NCBI GenBank assembly: GCA_900315345.1 | Contig: OMYP01000001.1 | Span: 44,525 to 108,524 of the forward strand | Direction: 5' to 3' | From: an uncultured Selenomonadales bacterium | GTDB taxonomy: Bacteria > Bacillota > Negativicutes > Acidaminococcales > Acidaminococcaceae | Length of the DNA: 64,000 nt | In this document: piece by piece, positions 17,241 through 25,746 of the stretch | Layout of the letters: every line of letters starts with the position of its first letter | Numbering within the stretch: the first letter of the stretch is position 1 | Made by a program: the position numbers and the translations under genes | The notes under the pieces: generated by a model | Told to the model about the DNA's origin: nothing | Database searches by the model: none | The model's input: only the letters and a program-made list of their open reading frames with translations

Positions 17241-17798
17241 CTACCCTGAGTTTTTTGTAACAACATCCCTTACCATTAAAAGTTCGGGCATCTCTATACA
17301 ATGGGGAAACGAATTTTCTTTCACATTAAGAATACACTGATCCAAATCTATCCAGCGTACACTGTCAACTTCTTCCGGTTGCAGGCAGAAGTCTTTTTCT
17401 TCTATGTCCTTCCACAACACAAAGACCCGTGTGTATTGTCGGTCATGGTATTCTTTCCCGAAGAACACGTCATCCCAGATAATCGTCCGGTCACCGCAGC
17501 AGATCAGTTCTTCAGGCTTTGCGCTGACCCCCAGTTCTTCTTTTAGTTCCCGCAAAGCTGAGGGAAGGAAATCCTCCCCTGCCGGGATGTGTCCCGCGCT
17601 TGATATATCATAGCAGCCGGGAAAAGACTTGACCGCAGTCCGTTTCTGCAATAACACCTGCACAGCCTCTTCCTTCCTGCGTACCAGCCAGACATGGGAT
17701 GTCCTGTGCCAAATCCCCTCCATATGGGCGACAGACCGTTCAACAATACGCCCGGTGGGCAGTCCGTTTTCATTTACAATATCCAAAAATTCTGACAT
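17241..17798 (-). CDS. Nudix hydrolase, IDI/YfcD-like
   Basis: 185 residues. The Nudix box is complete: G, five residues, E, seven residues, then RELKEELGV, seen as GHIPAGEDFLP followed by SALRELKEELG at about residues 75-97. The N-terminal part (LDIVNENGLPTGR, MEGIWHRTSHVWLV) resembles the isopentenyl-diphosphate-isomerase-like YfcD branch. Members hydrolyse nucleoside diphosphate derivatives; substrate unknown. GGGAAT precedes the ATG. First gene of a short run with the 4Fe-4S protein. Confidence 0.88.
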   Translation of the reverse strand: MSEFLDIVNENGLPTGRIVERSVAHMEGIWHRTSHVWLVRRKEEAVQVLLQKRTAVKSFPGCYDISSAGHIPAGEDFLPSALRELKEELGVSAKPEELICCGDRTIIWDDVFFGKEYHDRQYTRVFVLWKDIEEKDFCLQPEEVDSVRWIDLDQCILNVKENSFPHCIEMPELLMVRDVVTKNSG

Positions 17799-17896
17799 AA
17801 CTATCTATATTCCCATCACAAACATACTCTCTATTGATGAAACAGCTATTAATCAGCCGGGCTGCTTTCATCCGTATCTACCCATCACAATGATTC

Positions 17897-18658
17897 CTAT
17901 TGTTTCAGCGATTCGCTCAAGCTGTGCGGCACACTTCTCGGCCCCCGGATAGCAAAAATACCATATTTTTCCTTCAGTACATCAAATGTAAAATCTCCGG
18001 GATCGTACCGCTTTACCAGCTTTATCTTCATCAATGCTTTAATCGTGAGGTTCTTATCCGCGTAGTCATACGGGATATCCGTTTCGGTTACTTTGCATTT
18101 ATACAGAATCGCCGATACAGGTGCCGCCACATAGATGAATGCCGTGTCCCCTGTCCTGATTCCCGCTCCCTGTTTCCAGTCGATTTCGTTTTCTGTATCA
18201 AAAGCGTGTTCTATGTCGTAATATTTAGGGTTTGCCGGGACGATCCATTCCTTGGGTGGGCGGTACTTTTGCTTTTTTATCCTGGATGCGGTCACGATAA
18301 AACTCTCATCGACCATTTTGCATATTTCACTGAGAGGAACCGTTCCATCAAGAAGGATGGATACCCAGTTCCCGCCCCGGATATGGTAACCCCTTAAATA
18401 CCCCTGTTGCCGGACGACCATATCCACATAATATGGATCGCCTAGCTTTACATTGATGATATCAACCCACCCCGTGCCATCAAGTCCCAGCGTTTTTCTT
18501 CGTCCATTCATGATGATAGCAAACAATTTGCGGTTGTCCGGATGTCTCATGACCGGAATAGAGGGTGCGTTCGGGAACGGATAGTCTTCTGCAATACCAT
18601 ATTTCTTTTTTACGTATTTAAAGATTTCATCTCGCTGTATCTTATGGCTTTCAAACAT
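17897..18658 (-). CDS. YjbR (MmcQ)-type protein with PUA/EVE-like C-terminal domain
   Basis: 253 residues in two parts. Residues 1-115 look like a YjbR/MmcQ domain (FAIIMNGRRKTLGLDG, ending VSILLDGTVPLSEICKMVDES). Residues 133-245 resemble an EVE/PUA-like fold (KEWIVPANPKYYDIEHAF, IRTGDTAFIYVAAPVSAI). The combination suggests nucleic-acid binding; no activity is established. GGAGGAAGGG lies before the ATG, and that site is itself within the remnant of a neighbouring gene. A broken copy of this gene's first 18 codons lies at 7619-7726. Confidence 0.75.
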   Translation of the reverse strand: MFESHKIQRDEIFKYVKKKYGIAEDYPFPNAPSIPVMRHPDNRKLFAIIMNGRRKTLGLDGTGWVDIINVKLGDPYYVDMVVRQQGYLRGYHIRGGNWVSILLDGTVPLSEICKMVDESFIVTASRIKKQKYRPPKEWIVPANPKYYDIEHAFDTENEIDWKQGAGIRTGDTAFIYVAAPVSAILYKCKVTETDIPYDYADKNLTIKALMKIKLVKRYDPGDFTFDVLKEKYGIFAIRGPRSVPHSLSESLKQ

Positions 18659-18659
18659 A

Positions 18660-18746
18660 CAGCCCTTCCTCCCGGGAAATAGTTTTTATAAATCCAGCAG
18701 TTTTTCATCCGGGTTAAACACTGTCATACACGTATCATCCGGTTCA
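18660..18746 (-). pseudogene. Remnant of the 129-residue hypothetical gene
   Basis: The minus strand still encodes EPDDTCMTVFNPDEKLLDL, matching the C-terminal end of the intact protein at 7710-8099. A one-base loss after LDL (ATCAAATCC versus ATAAATCC on the plus strand) creates an immediate stop. Everything further upstream in the gene is gone. The remnant now supplies the ribosome site of the YjbR-like gene. Confidence 0.7.
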
Positions 18747-18799
18747 TCGGGATTACCGCCTCATGCGACACAAATGCCTCCACTAATTTGTGAAGTGGA

Positions 18800-19120
18800 T
18801 CATATCCCCGCCACTGCTGCTGATAGAACCTTACCAATAGAATCCCGTATGACAATCTCTGCCCGTGCATCAGCTTTGGTTTCAGTTTTGTTAATCAGGA
18901 CAAGATGACGGCCTCGGAAATAATCGATCAGCCCAGCTGCCGGATAGACCACCAGTGATGTTCCGCCGACAATCAAAGTATCTGCAACGCGGATAGCCTG
19001 GACCGCATTCCCAATCACTTCGGAATCAAGCCCTTCTTCATAAAGTACAACGCCCGGCCTCACAATGCCCCCGCAATCCTCGCAGTACGGTATTCCCGCT
19101 GTAGCAATGCCAAAGCCCAT
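18800..19120 (-). pseudogene. Sirtuin (Sir2) C-terminal fragment
   Basis: 106 codons. YCEDCGGIVRPGVVLYEEG holds the second Cys pair of the zinc site and the following RP-x-VVL block, and GTSLVVYPAAGLIDYF matches the conserved NAD-site GTSL. The N-terminal half, with the NAD-binding GAG-x-S segment and the catalytic His, is missing: sirtuins are about 240 residues. The frame starts at an in-register ATG behind a promoter, so a short product could be made, but it cannot be an active deacylase. Downstream, another frame (YDPLHKLVEAFVSHEAVIPM) hints at a further fragment. Confidence 0.75.
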
Positions 19121-19177
19121 GCATGCCTGTCACCCGCTTTTACCATTAATACTAATAATATTATACCATAAAAACAA
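19111..19177 (-). repeat. Right copy of the Sir2 promoter-region duplication
   Basis: Partner of 12659-12724. It begins at the T run of the tRNA terminator and runs into the first codons of the Sir2 fragment. Order and orientation relative to the other duplicated anchors are the same as on the left. Confidence 0.8.
19160..19170 (-). promoter_or_regulatory. Extended -10 promoter before the Sir2 fragment
   Basis: The minus strand reads TATGGTATAAT, a complete extended -10 element (TRTGn plus TATAAT). It is conserved in the duplicate at 12708-12718. Confidence 0.6.
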
Positions 19178-19203
19178 CCCCAGCTTCCATTCAGAAGCCG
19201 GGG
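19178..19203 (-). terminator. Terminator after tRNA-Arg
   Basis: GCCCCGGCTTC/GAAGCTGGGG stem on the minus strand followed by TTGTTTTT, nine bases after the tRNA 3' end. Confidence 0.85.
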
Positions 19204-19211
19204 CTTATTTT

Positions 19212-19288
19212 TGGTGATCCCGGGCAGATTTGAACTGCCGACCTACCGCTTAGGAGGCGGTTGCTCTATCCAGCTGAGCTACGGAACC
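19212..19288 (-). tRNA. tRNA-Arg (anticodon CCT)
   Basis: 77 nt including an encoded CCA. The cloverleaf folds: acceptor GGTTCCG/CGGGATC with two G-U pairs, D-arm GCTC/GAGC, anticodon stem ACCGC/GCGGT around loop CTCCTAA, T-arm GGCAG-TTCAAAT-CTGCC. The anticodon CCT reads AGG. It borders the mosaic region 7.3-19.2 kb; no duplicate of its 3' end (att-like) was found in the window. Confidence 0.95.
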
Positions 19289-19398
19289 GTGTAAACTGAT
19301 ATTAATTATATTGTTTTTTGTAAAAACTTTTTTACATACGCCGAACAATCCGTAAAGAGAGAAAATGCCGGTCATACACCGGCATTTTAATTTGCCTC

Positions 19399-19707
19399 TT
19401 ATAAATTTTCAGCCATTCCGGGAGGCATGCTCCACTCTACCCGCACGTCAATGGCAACCCACATCCGTGTCAGGCAAAGCTGGAAGTTTTCCAGGCTTTC
19501 CAGGGGCTGCAGGGTAACTTCCTGAAAATCCCGGATGGTCGGTCCAACGGCAACCTTAAAGGTATGGGCCTCCTCCAGATATTTTTCAACATCTGCTTTC
19601 GGTCCCTCTACCCCTAAATGCACGTCAGCACTTTTCGTTTCCGGGTCGTATTCAATATATCCGTAATTCCCGTGATAATTAATCGTCACGGCAAATTTTT
19701 CCATCAT
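19399..19707 (-). CDS. Hypothetical protein (102-103 aa)
   Basis: Start at 19707 (or the adjacent ATG at 19704) after GAGGAGGGG. The sequence EKFAVTINYHGNYGYIEYDP with ADVHLGVEGPKADVEKYLEE and EVTLQPLESLENFQLCLTRM suggests a small alpha/beta protein. No family recognised. Strong ribosome site and clean flanks support a real gene. Stand-alone, between tRNA-Arg and ppk. Confidence 0.7.
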   Translation of the reverse strand: MMEKFAVTINYHGNYGYIEYDPETKSADVHLGVEGPKADVEKYLEEAHTFKVAVGPTIRDFQEVTLQPLESLENFQLCLTRMWVAIDVRVEWSMPPGMAENL

Positions 19708-19877
19708 GGCGCCCCTCCTCAAAATTCCATATTATTATATCAAAGAATTGAGGATTTAACAATATGTCTGTTTATGATTCTTGCTATTATTATGGAAAAG
19801 CCTTATGTCCCCGAAGAGCCATCCGCGGTTTACAGGCGGGCAGCCCCCTGTGCTGAACTGTTATGCACCGCAATTGA

Positions 19878-22175
19878 TCATTCTTCTTCCTGCCGGGGCG
19901 CAGGACGGAGCCTTTGCTCCATGGGAATTTTTTCCATATTTTCCACCGCTGCCAGCTGGGCCTGTTCGTACAAAATACTCTGGGAACTGATTTCTTTCCC
20001 TTTGCCCGCCACGACCCTGCGGTAATTACCATTGCTTTGCATCATATGGGCGCCCACATTGTCTTCCAGATACAATTGCAGTATCTGTTCGATCCGTTCG
20101 ATGTGTTCTTCATTTTCTACCGGGAAGAAGAGTTCCACCCGGTCGTTCAGGTTCCGGGGCATCCAATCGGCGCTGCTCATGTACAGCTGCTCATTCCCAT
20201 TATTGGCAAACCAGAAGATGCGGCTGTGTTCCAGCTGCCGTCCTACAATACTGCGGACGGTGATATTGTCGCTGATACCTTCCAGACCGGGACGCAGGGT
20301 ACAGATGCCCCGCACGATCAGTTCGATTTCCACTCCTGCCATGGAAGCTTCATACAATTTCTGGATAACCGGCTGGTCCAGCAGGGAATTCATCTTTGCG
20401 ATAATATGTCCCTCTCCGCCTTCTTTTGCAATGCGGATTTCGTTATCCACAAGCTCGTAAATTTTTTCCCGCAGGCCGATAGGCGCCATCACCAGCTTGT
20501 TCCAGACCGGCGCTTTGGAATAACCGGAAAGCAGGTTAAAGAACGCGGAAGCGTCGCTGCCAAACTGGTCATTGGCCGTCATGATCCCCATATCGGTATA
20601 CAGCTTGGCTGTACTGTCGTTATAGTTGCCGGTACCCAGGTGCACGTACCGTTTGATGCCGTCAGCCTCCTGCCGCACTACCAGGACGATTTTCGCATGG
20701 GTCTTCAGTCCCACCAGGCCGTAAATAACGTGCGCCCCCGCTTTTTCCAGACGGCGGGCCCACAAGATATTATTTTCTTCATCAAAACGGGCTTTCAGTT
20801 CTACCAGTACCGTAACCTGTTTGCCATTTTCCGCCGCCCGGGCCAGTGCGGCCACGATTGGCGAATTACCGCTGACCCGGTACAGTGTCTGCTTTATGGC
20901 CAGCACTTTGGGATCGCTGGCCGCATCGCTGACGAACTTCACCACTGGATCAAAACTTTCGTACGGATGGAACAGCAGGATATCTTTTTCTTTTATCCGG
21001 TCAAACAGATTATCGTATTCCGGAAGATCTTTCGGGCGCTGTGGCACAAAAGGCTCGTAAAGCCAGGGCCACATCTTGTCCAGGGAAACGAATTTAAAGA
21101 AGCAGGTTGCATCCAGCGGACCGGAGATTTCATAAATTTCCTCATCCGTCAGATCCAGATTGTCTTCCAGGAACTGTTTAATCTTATTGTTCCCGCTTTT
21201 GGCGATTTCCATACGGCGAGCCGCGCCCCGCTTCCGCTGCCGCAGGGATTTTTCGATTTCCTGCAGCAGGTCTTCAATATCGTCTTCATCCACATCCAAA
21301 TCGCTGTCCCGTGTCAGGCGGAAAGGTACCACATCCAGGATCTGGCAGCCCCGGAACAGGTGGGTGCAATGGATGGTGATCAAATCTTCCAGATAGATAA
21401 AGGTCCGTTTTTCTTCTACCGGTATTTCAATCAGCCGTGGCAGCAGGGACGGCACCTGCACTACGCTCATGCTTTCTTCCCCGTCTATGGTAATCAGCTG
21501 TACGGCAAGGTTCAGGGTTTTATTTCCCAGAAACGGGAAGGGACGGGAAGCATCCACTGCCATAGGCGTTAATACAGGATATACAAATTCCTGATAGTAA
21601 TTTTCCAGCCACTCCCTGCCTTCCTCACTGCATTCCGCAATGCTCTTGATCTCCGGGCCCCCTGCTTTTTTCAGGTCTTCCAGCACATCCACCAGGATCT
21701 TGCTCTCCAGCTTCATCTGTTCATGGGCAGCCTGGGAGATCATTCGCAATTGCTCCCGCACCGTCAGCCCGGACGGATCCTTACGGGATACACCGTTCTC
21801 GTACTGGTCCCATAAGCCGGCAACCCGCACCATAAAGAATTCATCCAAATTGGAGGATGTAATGGCAATAAATTTTAACCGTTCCAGGATAGGCGTCGTT
21901 TCCACTTCTGCTTCCCGGAGCACCCGCAGGTTGAACTTCAGCCAGCTCAGTTCCCGGTTAAAGAAATATTCCGGCCGTTTCAGATCTTCGATCGTTACTT
22001 TTTTATCCCTGACAGCTTCTGCCCCTTTACCCTGCGCAGGTTCAGAAACCCCGGCGCTTTTAATTCTTTTTTTCACAACAGCCGCAGCCCTTTTCACCGC
22101 AGCCGGTGCCTTCCTTTCCGCAGCTACTGTACTTTTTCCTGTTTTTGTCCCGGTCTTTTTCTTTATCTCGCTCAT
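19878..22175 (-). CDS. ppk: Polyphosphate kinase
   Basis: 765 residues. It makes polyphosphate from ATP (reversible). A basic, Ala/Lys-rich extension of about 65 residues precedes the PPK1 core, which starts near YFFNRELSWLKFNLRVL. The active-site segment LKTHAKIVLVV contains the phosphorylated His, and YVHLGTGNYNDSTAKLYTD the second conserved His; LKARFDEENNI is the ATP-site block. The start codon overlaps the stop of the Ppx-like gene in ATGA, indicating translational coupling. The lysine-rich N-terminus is not part of the usual enzyme and may bind polyphosphate or nucleic acid (inference). Confidence 0.95.
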   Translation of the reverse strand: MSEIKKKTGTKTGKSTVAAERKAPAAVKRAAAVVKKRIKSAGVSEPAQGKGAEAVRDKKVTIEDLKRPEYFFNRELSWLKFNLRVLREAEVETTPILERLKFIAITSSNLDEFFMVRVAGLWDQYENGVSRKDPSGLTVREQLRMISQAAHEQMKLESKILVDVLEDLKKAGGPEIKSIAECSEEGREWLENYYQEFVYPVLTPMAVDASRPFPFLGNKTLNLAVQLITIDGEESMSVVQVPSLLPRLIEIPVEEKRTFIYLEDLITIHCTHLFRGCQILDVVPFRLTRDSDLDVDEDDIEDLLQEIEKSLRQRKRGAARRMEIAKSGNNKIKQFLEDNLDLTDEEIYEISGPLDATCFFKFVSLDKMWPWLYEPFVPQRPKDLPEYDNLFDRIKEKDILLFHPYESFDPVVKFVSDAASDPKVLAIKQTLYRVSGNSPIVAALARAAENGKQVTVLVELKARFDEENNILWARRLEKAGAHVIYGLVGLKTHAKIVLVVRQEADGIKRYVHLGTGNYNDSTAKLYTDMGIMTANDQFGSDASAFFNLLSGYSKAPVWNKLVMAPIGLREKIYELVDNEIRIAKEGGEGHIIAKMNSLLDQPVIQKLYEASMAGVEIELIVRGICTLRPGLEGISDNITVRSIVGRQLEHSRIFWFANNGNEQLYMSSADWMPRNLNDRVELFFPVENEEHIERIEQILQLYLEDNVGAHMMQSNGNYRRVVAGKGKEISSQSILYEQAQLAAVENMEKIPMEQRLRPAPRQEEE

Positions 22176-23725
22176 AATGATTCCACCCGTTCCAATTTCA
22201 CTTTAAAGCCGTAAACCTCTTCCATCATCAAAACTTTAGAGGCAAAGGTCCATTCTTCCAGATCAAGATCCCCTTTGCTCACCACCTGGATGGTCAGTTC
22301 CCGGTTATGCAGGTTCACCTTGCAGCGCTGTATCTTCTGCATATAGCTCCGGTCCAGTGCATCCGCCAGGCGGATGATAGCCGACAACTTCGCTACTACC
22401 GGCACCAGACTGCTCTTCAGCTCCGGCACCCGTTTATCATCCCGCTCCATCACATTGTGGGCATGATAGTAGGAGGCCATGGCCACGATCAGCTTGTCTT
22501 CCTCAGTAAAGCCCAGCAGATCCGTTCCCATGATCAGTTGATAGGAATACAGGGAATGGCTGCGCATGGAAACATATTTCCCGATGTCATGAAGGATAGC
22601 CGCCGCCCGCAATAACAGTCTGCAGTGTTCGTCCAGTCCGTATTTTTTCCCGATTTTATCAAAGATTACCAGCGCCAGTTTTTCCACCTGGGTCACGTGG
22701 TTATAATCGTATTCGTAATCTTCTCCCACATGATGGACCAGACTCATCTGTTCTTCTTCCAGCATGCGGGTATAGTTTTCATCTTTTTCCCGGATGATCC
22801 ACCGCAGGATCATACCGTCCAGGAATGTATCTTTGGTAATGATGATCTCTTTGGCGGCCGGCGCAAGATCCAGCAGCTGTTCATACAGAAGCACCATGGG
22901 CAGCACCAGTTCGGCTTCCGTTTCCGTCAGGTGATATGTCTTCAGCAGCTGGGGCAGGTTCAGTTTGCGCACCTTTTCAAAGAACTGGCGGAACTCTTCC
23001 GCCGTCACCCGCTGCATGGAATTTTTGTTCCGGATCCCCATCACCTTTAACAGCAGTTCAGTCTCCGTCCCGGACAGCACCAGATGTTTTACTGCCTGAC
23101 CCTCCAGGGCTTTCCGCACCGGGCCCATGGTACTGGAAAGGAACTGCATCAGGGCTTTATTGAAATGAAGGCTGCTGCGCTGGTAATTGTTGAAGCTCTC
23201 CTTGATGCGGATGATCCCGATATGGAAATTTTCCTGGAACCGGATCTTCTCATCCTGCACCATGGTCACCCCAAGGCCGCCGGAAGAAATATCCATCAGC
23301 ATCATGCCTTTTTCACTGGTGATACGGTTATCCCGCAGGGTTTTACGGATTGCCACATACTTGGTGTAAATTTCCATAGGCATTTCCGCTACCGTAACGT
23401 CCAGTCCCGTACGTAGTTTGATCTGGTCCAGCATGAACACTTTATTGCCGGCTTCCCGTACGGCCGTGGTAGCCTGGGCCGTATACACATCCACCCCGTA
23501 ATCCTGCATCAGTTCTTTAAATCCCTGCAGGACCTGGCAGATCTCCTCCACCATGGGAAATGGAATACTTTTGTTCGTAAAGGCTTCTTCTCCTAACCGG
23601 ATCGGGTAATCGCACTGATCAATGACTTTAATCCGGTTCAGGCTCCGGTACTCGATGATCCGCAGGCGCAGCATCTCCGAACCCAGATGGATCGCCGCCA
23701 GCGTTGTATAGGTTTTCCGTTTCAT
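22172..23725 (-). CDS. Degenerate Ppx/GppA-like protein with HD domain
   Basis: 517 residues from the ATG at 23725, eight bases after GGAG; the longer frame to 23803 has no such support. The fold is that of exopolyphosphatase/guanosine pentaphosphatase: ATTAVREAGNKVFMLD is conserved. But the first phosphate loop reads AAIHLGSEMLRL where catalytic members have IDIGSNS, and the second reads MDISSGGLG instead of DIGGGST. Catalysis by this part is therefore doubtful. The C-terminal HD domain keeps LHDIGKYV. It forms a coupled pair with ppk, so a regulatory or polyphosphate-sensing role is plausible (inference). Confidence 0.8.
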   Translation of the reverse strand: MKRKTYTTLAAIHLGSEMLRLRIIEYRSLNRIKVIDQCDYPIRLGEEAFTNKSIPFPMVEEICQVLQGFKELMQDYGVDVYTAQATTAVREAGNKVFMLDQIKLRTGLDVTVAEMPMEIYTKYVAIRKTLRDNRITSEKGMMLMDISSGGLGVTMVQDEKIRFQENFHIGIIRIKESFNNYQRSSLHFNKALMQFLSSTMGPVRKALEGQAVKHLVLSGTETELLLKVMGIRNKNSMQRVTAEEFRQFFEKVRKLNLPQLLKTYHLTETEAELVLPMVLLYEQLLDLAPAAKEIIITKDTFLDGMILRWIIREKDENYTRMLEEEQMSLVHHVGEDYEYDYNHVTQVEKLALVIFDKIGKKYGLDEHCRLLLRAAAILHDIGKYVSMRSHSLYSYQLIMGTDLLGFTEEDKLIVAMASYYHAHNVMERDDKRVPELKSSLVPVVAKLSAIIRLADALDRSYMQKIQRCKVNLHNRELTIQVVSKGDLDLEEWTFASKVLMMEEVYGFKVKLERVESL

Positions 23726-23920
23726 AAAAAACACTCCGTTACTGATGATAATAAAGCACGGTTCCACAGGCCGACGCAAGCGCGGCCAAAAATATTTTGA
23801 CAAATGAAAAATTAATCAGCATTTCCAAAAATTTGTACAATAGTTACTAAGTATTATTTCGACAAGCTAAAAGAAAATCCTTGCGAAGGGAGTAAGAAAT
23901 TCTAAATTTGCCGGGAAATT

Positions 23921-23948
23921 TTGTGATTTTTGAAAAATACGTTATAAT
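23921..23948 (+). promoter_or_regulatory. Promoter of the rightward Ppx gene
   Basis: TTGTGA and TATAAT separated by 16 bp on the plus strand, about 112 bp before the ATG at 24061. The 335-bp divergent gap (23726-24060) otherwise shows only AT-rich sequence. A weaker minus-strand candidate (TTGTCG, 17 bp, TATTGT) lies near 23835-23870 and could serve the ppk operon. Confidence 0.55.
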
Positions 23949-24060
23949 AATAAAAGAAAATTTCATTGCAAGACCCGCTAAGAAATTTTATTCTCAACAG
24001 CAGGAAAAATTTATACGTACTTCAGCATTCGTTCGGAAGCACGTCACACGGGAGACGCTT

Positions 24061-25587
24061 ATGCAGAGAATCGCAATCATCGACATCGGATCCAACTCAG
24101 CCAGGCTGGTCATCAGCCATATATATAAAAGCGGCGCGTACAACATGGTCTTTAACCAGAAGGAAACCCTGCGTCTGGCACAGAAAACTGACAAGGACGG
24201 GAATCTCTCTAAAGAAGCTTTCGAAAGTACACTTAAGATCATGCAGGCCTTTGCATTTATGTGCAGGCAATACAAGGCAGATAAAATTATTGCGGTAGCA
24301 ACGGCAGCCATCCGCAATGCGAAAAACGGAGACCGGCTTGTACAGGAAGTCTCCGATCGAACCGGAGTCAACCTGCATATTATTTCCGGTAACGCAGAAG
24401 CGTTTCTGAGTTATATCGGCGTTATCAACACTCTTCCCATGAAGGACGGTATTATCTTCGACCTTGGCGGCGGCTCCACGGAGCTGATCCTGTTCCGGAA
24501 CCGTACCCTGGTAGAATCTGTCTCCATCCCGCTGGGGGCGGTAAATACCACCGAAATTTTCAACCTCCGCGACACCATGCCTCCCAACGTGTACAGCGAC
24601 GTGAACTTTTTTATCTCTACCCGCATGGAAAAATATTCCTGGCTGAAGGATGCAAACCTGCCACTCATTGGCGTAGGCGGCACCGCCCGTACCGTTGCCA
24701 AGATGATCCAGCGAAGCAGGGAGTATCCATCCAGCCGTGTGCACAATTATATTTTCAGTGCCCAAAGTTTTCGGTCCCTGTTCAAAAAACTGCGCAGCAC
24801 ATCGCTGGAAAATCGCAAGGCGGTTCCCGGTCTGTCGGAAGAACGCGCCGATATCATTCTGGCCGGCATGTCCATCATCAACTGTCTGCTGGCCCAGACC
24901 GGCAGCAAACGGATTGTTACCTCCGGTTGCGGACTGCGTGAAGGCCTGTTCTATGATTATTATGCAAAAACCAATAACGTCCCCCTCATTGCCGACGACA
25001 TACTGGAAGACAGTACCCTGAACGTACTGCGTTTATTCTCTTTGAATATCCAGCACAACAGGCAGGTAGCCTGTCTGGCTGTTACCATGTTTGATGCATG
25101 GCACAAGCTCCATAGGCTGGGGAAACAGTATCGAAAGTTATTAAAAACCGCTGCATTGCTGCATGATATTGGCATCAATATAAATTATTACAGCCATGCC
25201 CGTCATTCGGCCTATATGATCCTTAATGCCAAAATTTTCGGCCTTACTCACGCAGAGCAGATGCTCTGCGCTGTTATCGCCGGCTGGCACAACGGCATTT
25301 CCAAGCGGTATTTCAAAAATCATGCATACCGGCCCTTATTAACGGAAAATGACTGGAAAATTGCCGGACAGTTGTCCCTGCTGCTGGCTCTGGCGGAAAG
25401 CCTTGATTATTCGGAAAGCGATACGATCAAGACTATCCTCCCCGGTTTAGATCCTCAGAGGGCTACCCTTGAAATCCAGTCCGCAAGCGATCCTTCCATC
25501 GAACTCCATCAGTTGGAGATAAACAGGACCTGGTTCGAAGAGGAATTCGGTATTCCTCTTAAAATTATTGTCAGGCTGCAATCGTAA
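24061..25587 (+). CDS. ppx: Ppx/GppA phosphatase family protein with HD domain
   Basis: 508 residues from the ATG at 24061, which follows GGGAGACG; the upstream in-frame extension to 23908 lies in the promoter region. Phosphate loops are canonical: IAIIDIGSNSARLVIS and IIFDLGGGSTELILF, plus the GVGGTARTV segment. The C-terminal domain has LHDIGINI, the HD signature. Members release phosphate from polyphosphate or from pppGpp. It is divergent from the ppk operon, and this arrangement supports exopolyphosphatase. The intact motifs contrast with the degenerate paralogue next door. Confidence 0.9.
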   Translation: MQRIAIIDIGSNSARLVISHIYKSGAYNMVFNQKETLRLAQKTDKDGNLSKEAFESTLKIMQAFAFMCRQYKADKIIAVATAAIRNAKNGDRLVQEVSDRTGVNLHIISGNAEAFLSYIGVINTLPMKDGIIFDLGGGSTELILFRNRTLVESVSIPLGAVNTTEIFNLRDTMPPNVYSDVNFFISTRMEKYSWLKDANLPLIGVGGTARTVAKMIQRSREYPSSRVHNYIFSAQSFRSLFKKLRSTSLENRKAVPGLSEERADIILAGMSIINCLLAQTGSKRIVTSGCGLREGLFYDYYAKTNNVPLIADDILEDSTLNVLRLFSLNIQHNRQVACLAVTMFDAWHKLHRLGKQYRKLLKTAALLHDIGININYYSHARHSAYMILNAKIFGLTHAEQMLCAVIAGWHNGISKRYFKNHAYRPLLTENDWKIAGQLSLLLALAESLDYSESDTIKTILPGLDPQRATLEIQSASDPSIELHQLEINRTWFEEEFGIPLKIIVRLQS

Positions 25588-25655
25588 CAAAAACTTGGCG
25601 TGACGGCAAAGCACTGACATTGTCGCCAGCTCAACATCTACGGTAATCCCACAAT

Positions 25656-25675
25656 CTCATTTGATCAGTGTTTCC
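25656..25675. repeat. Solo end of the GGAAACACTGATTAA repeat family
   Basis: CTCATTTGATCAGTGTTTCC matches the right terminal sequence of the elements at 27574-27636 and 60706-60862 with one change. No matching left end is visible here. Confidence 0.6.
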
Positions 25676-25685
25676 TAAAAAAATA

Positions 25686-25733
25686 TTCCCGGAACATTTT
25701 CACTGAAGGATCTAGTGAAAACGGTTCCGGGAT
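25686..25733. terminator. Bidirectional terminator
   Basis: A long stem (ATTCCCGGAAC with CACT against AGTGAAAACG with GTTCCGGGAT) has T-rich tracts on both strands. It separates the convergent ppx (+) and DUF4127 (-) genes. Confidence 0.85.
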
Positions 25734-25746
25734 TTCTATTTTTATC

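Noticed and set aside
7377..19120. Integron-like cassette array (many small same-strand genes of mixed function)
   Set aside because: No integrase gene and no recurring attC-like sites between genes; the repeats seen are coding or promoter copies, not cassette junctions.
19212..19288. Genomic-island attachment site at tRNA-Arg
   Set aside because: No direct repeat of the tRNA 3' end and no integrase were found within the window; an island with its far end outside cannot be excluded.
19914..21572. Long plus-strand open frame (552 codons) opposite ppk
   Set aside because: Antisense shadow of ppk; His/Phe/Gln-rich composition, no ribosome site and no recognisable domain.
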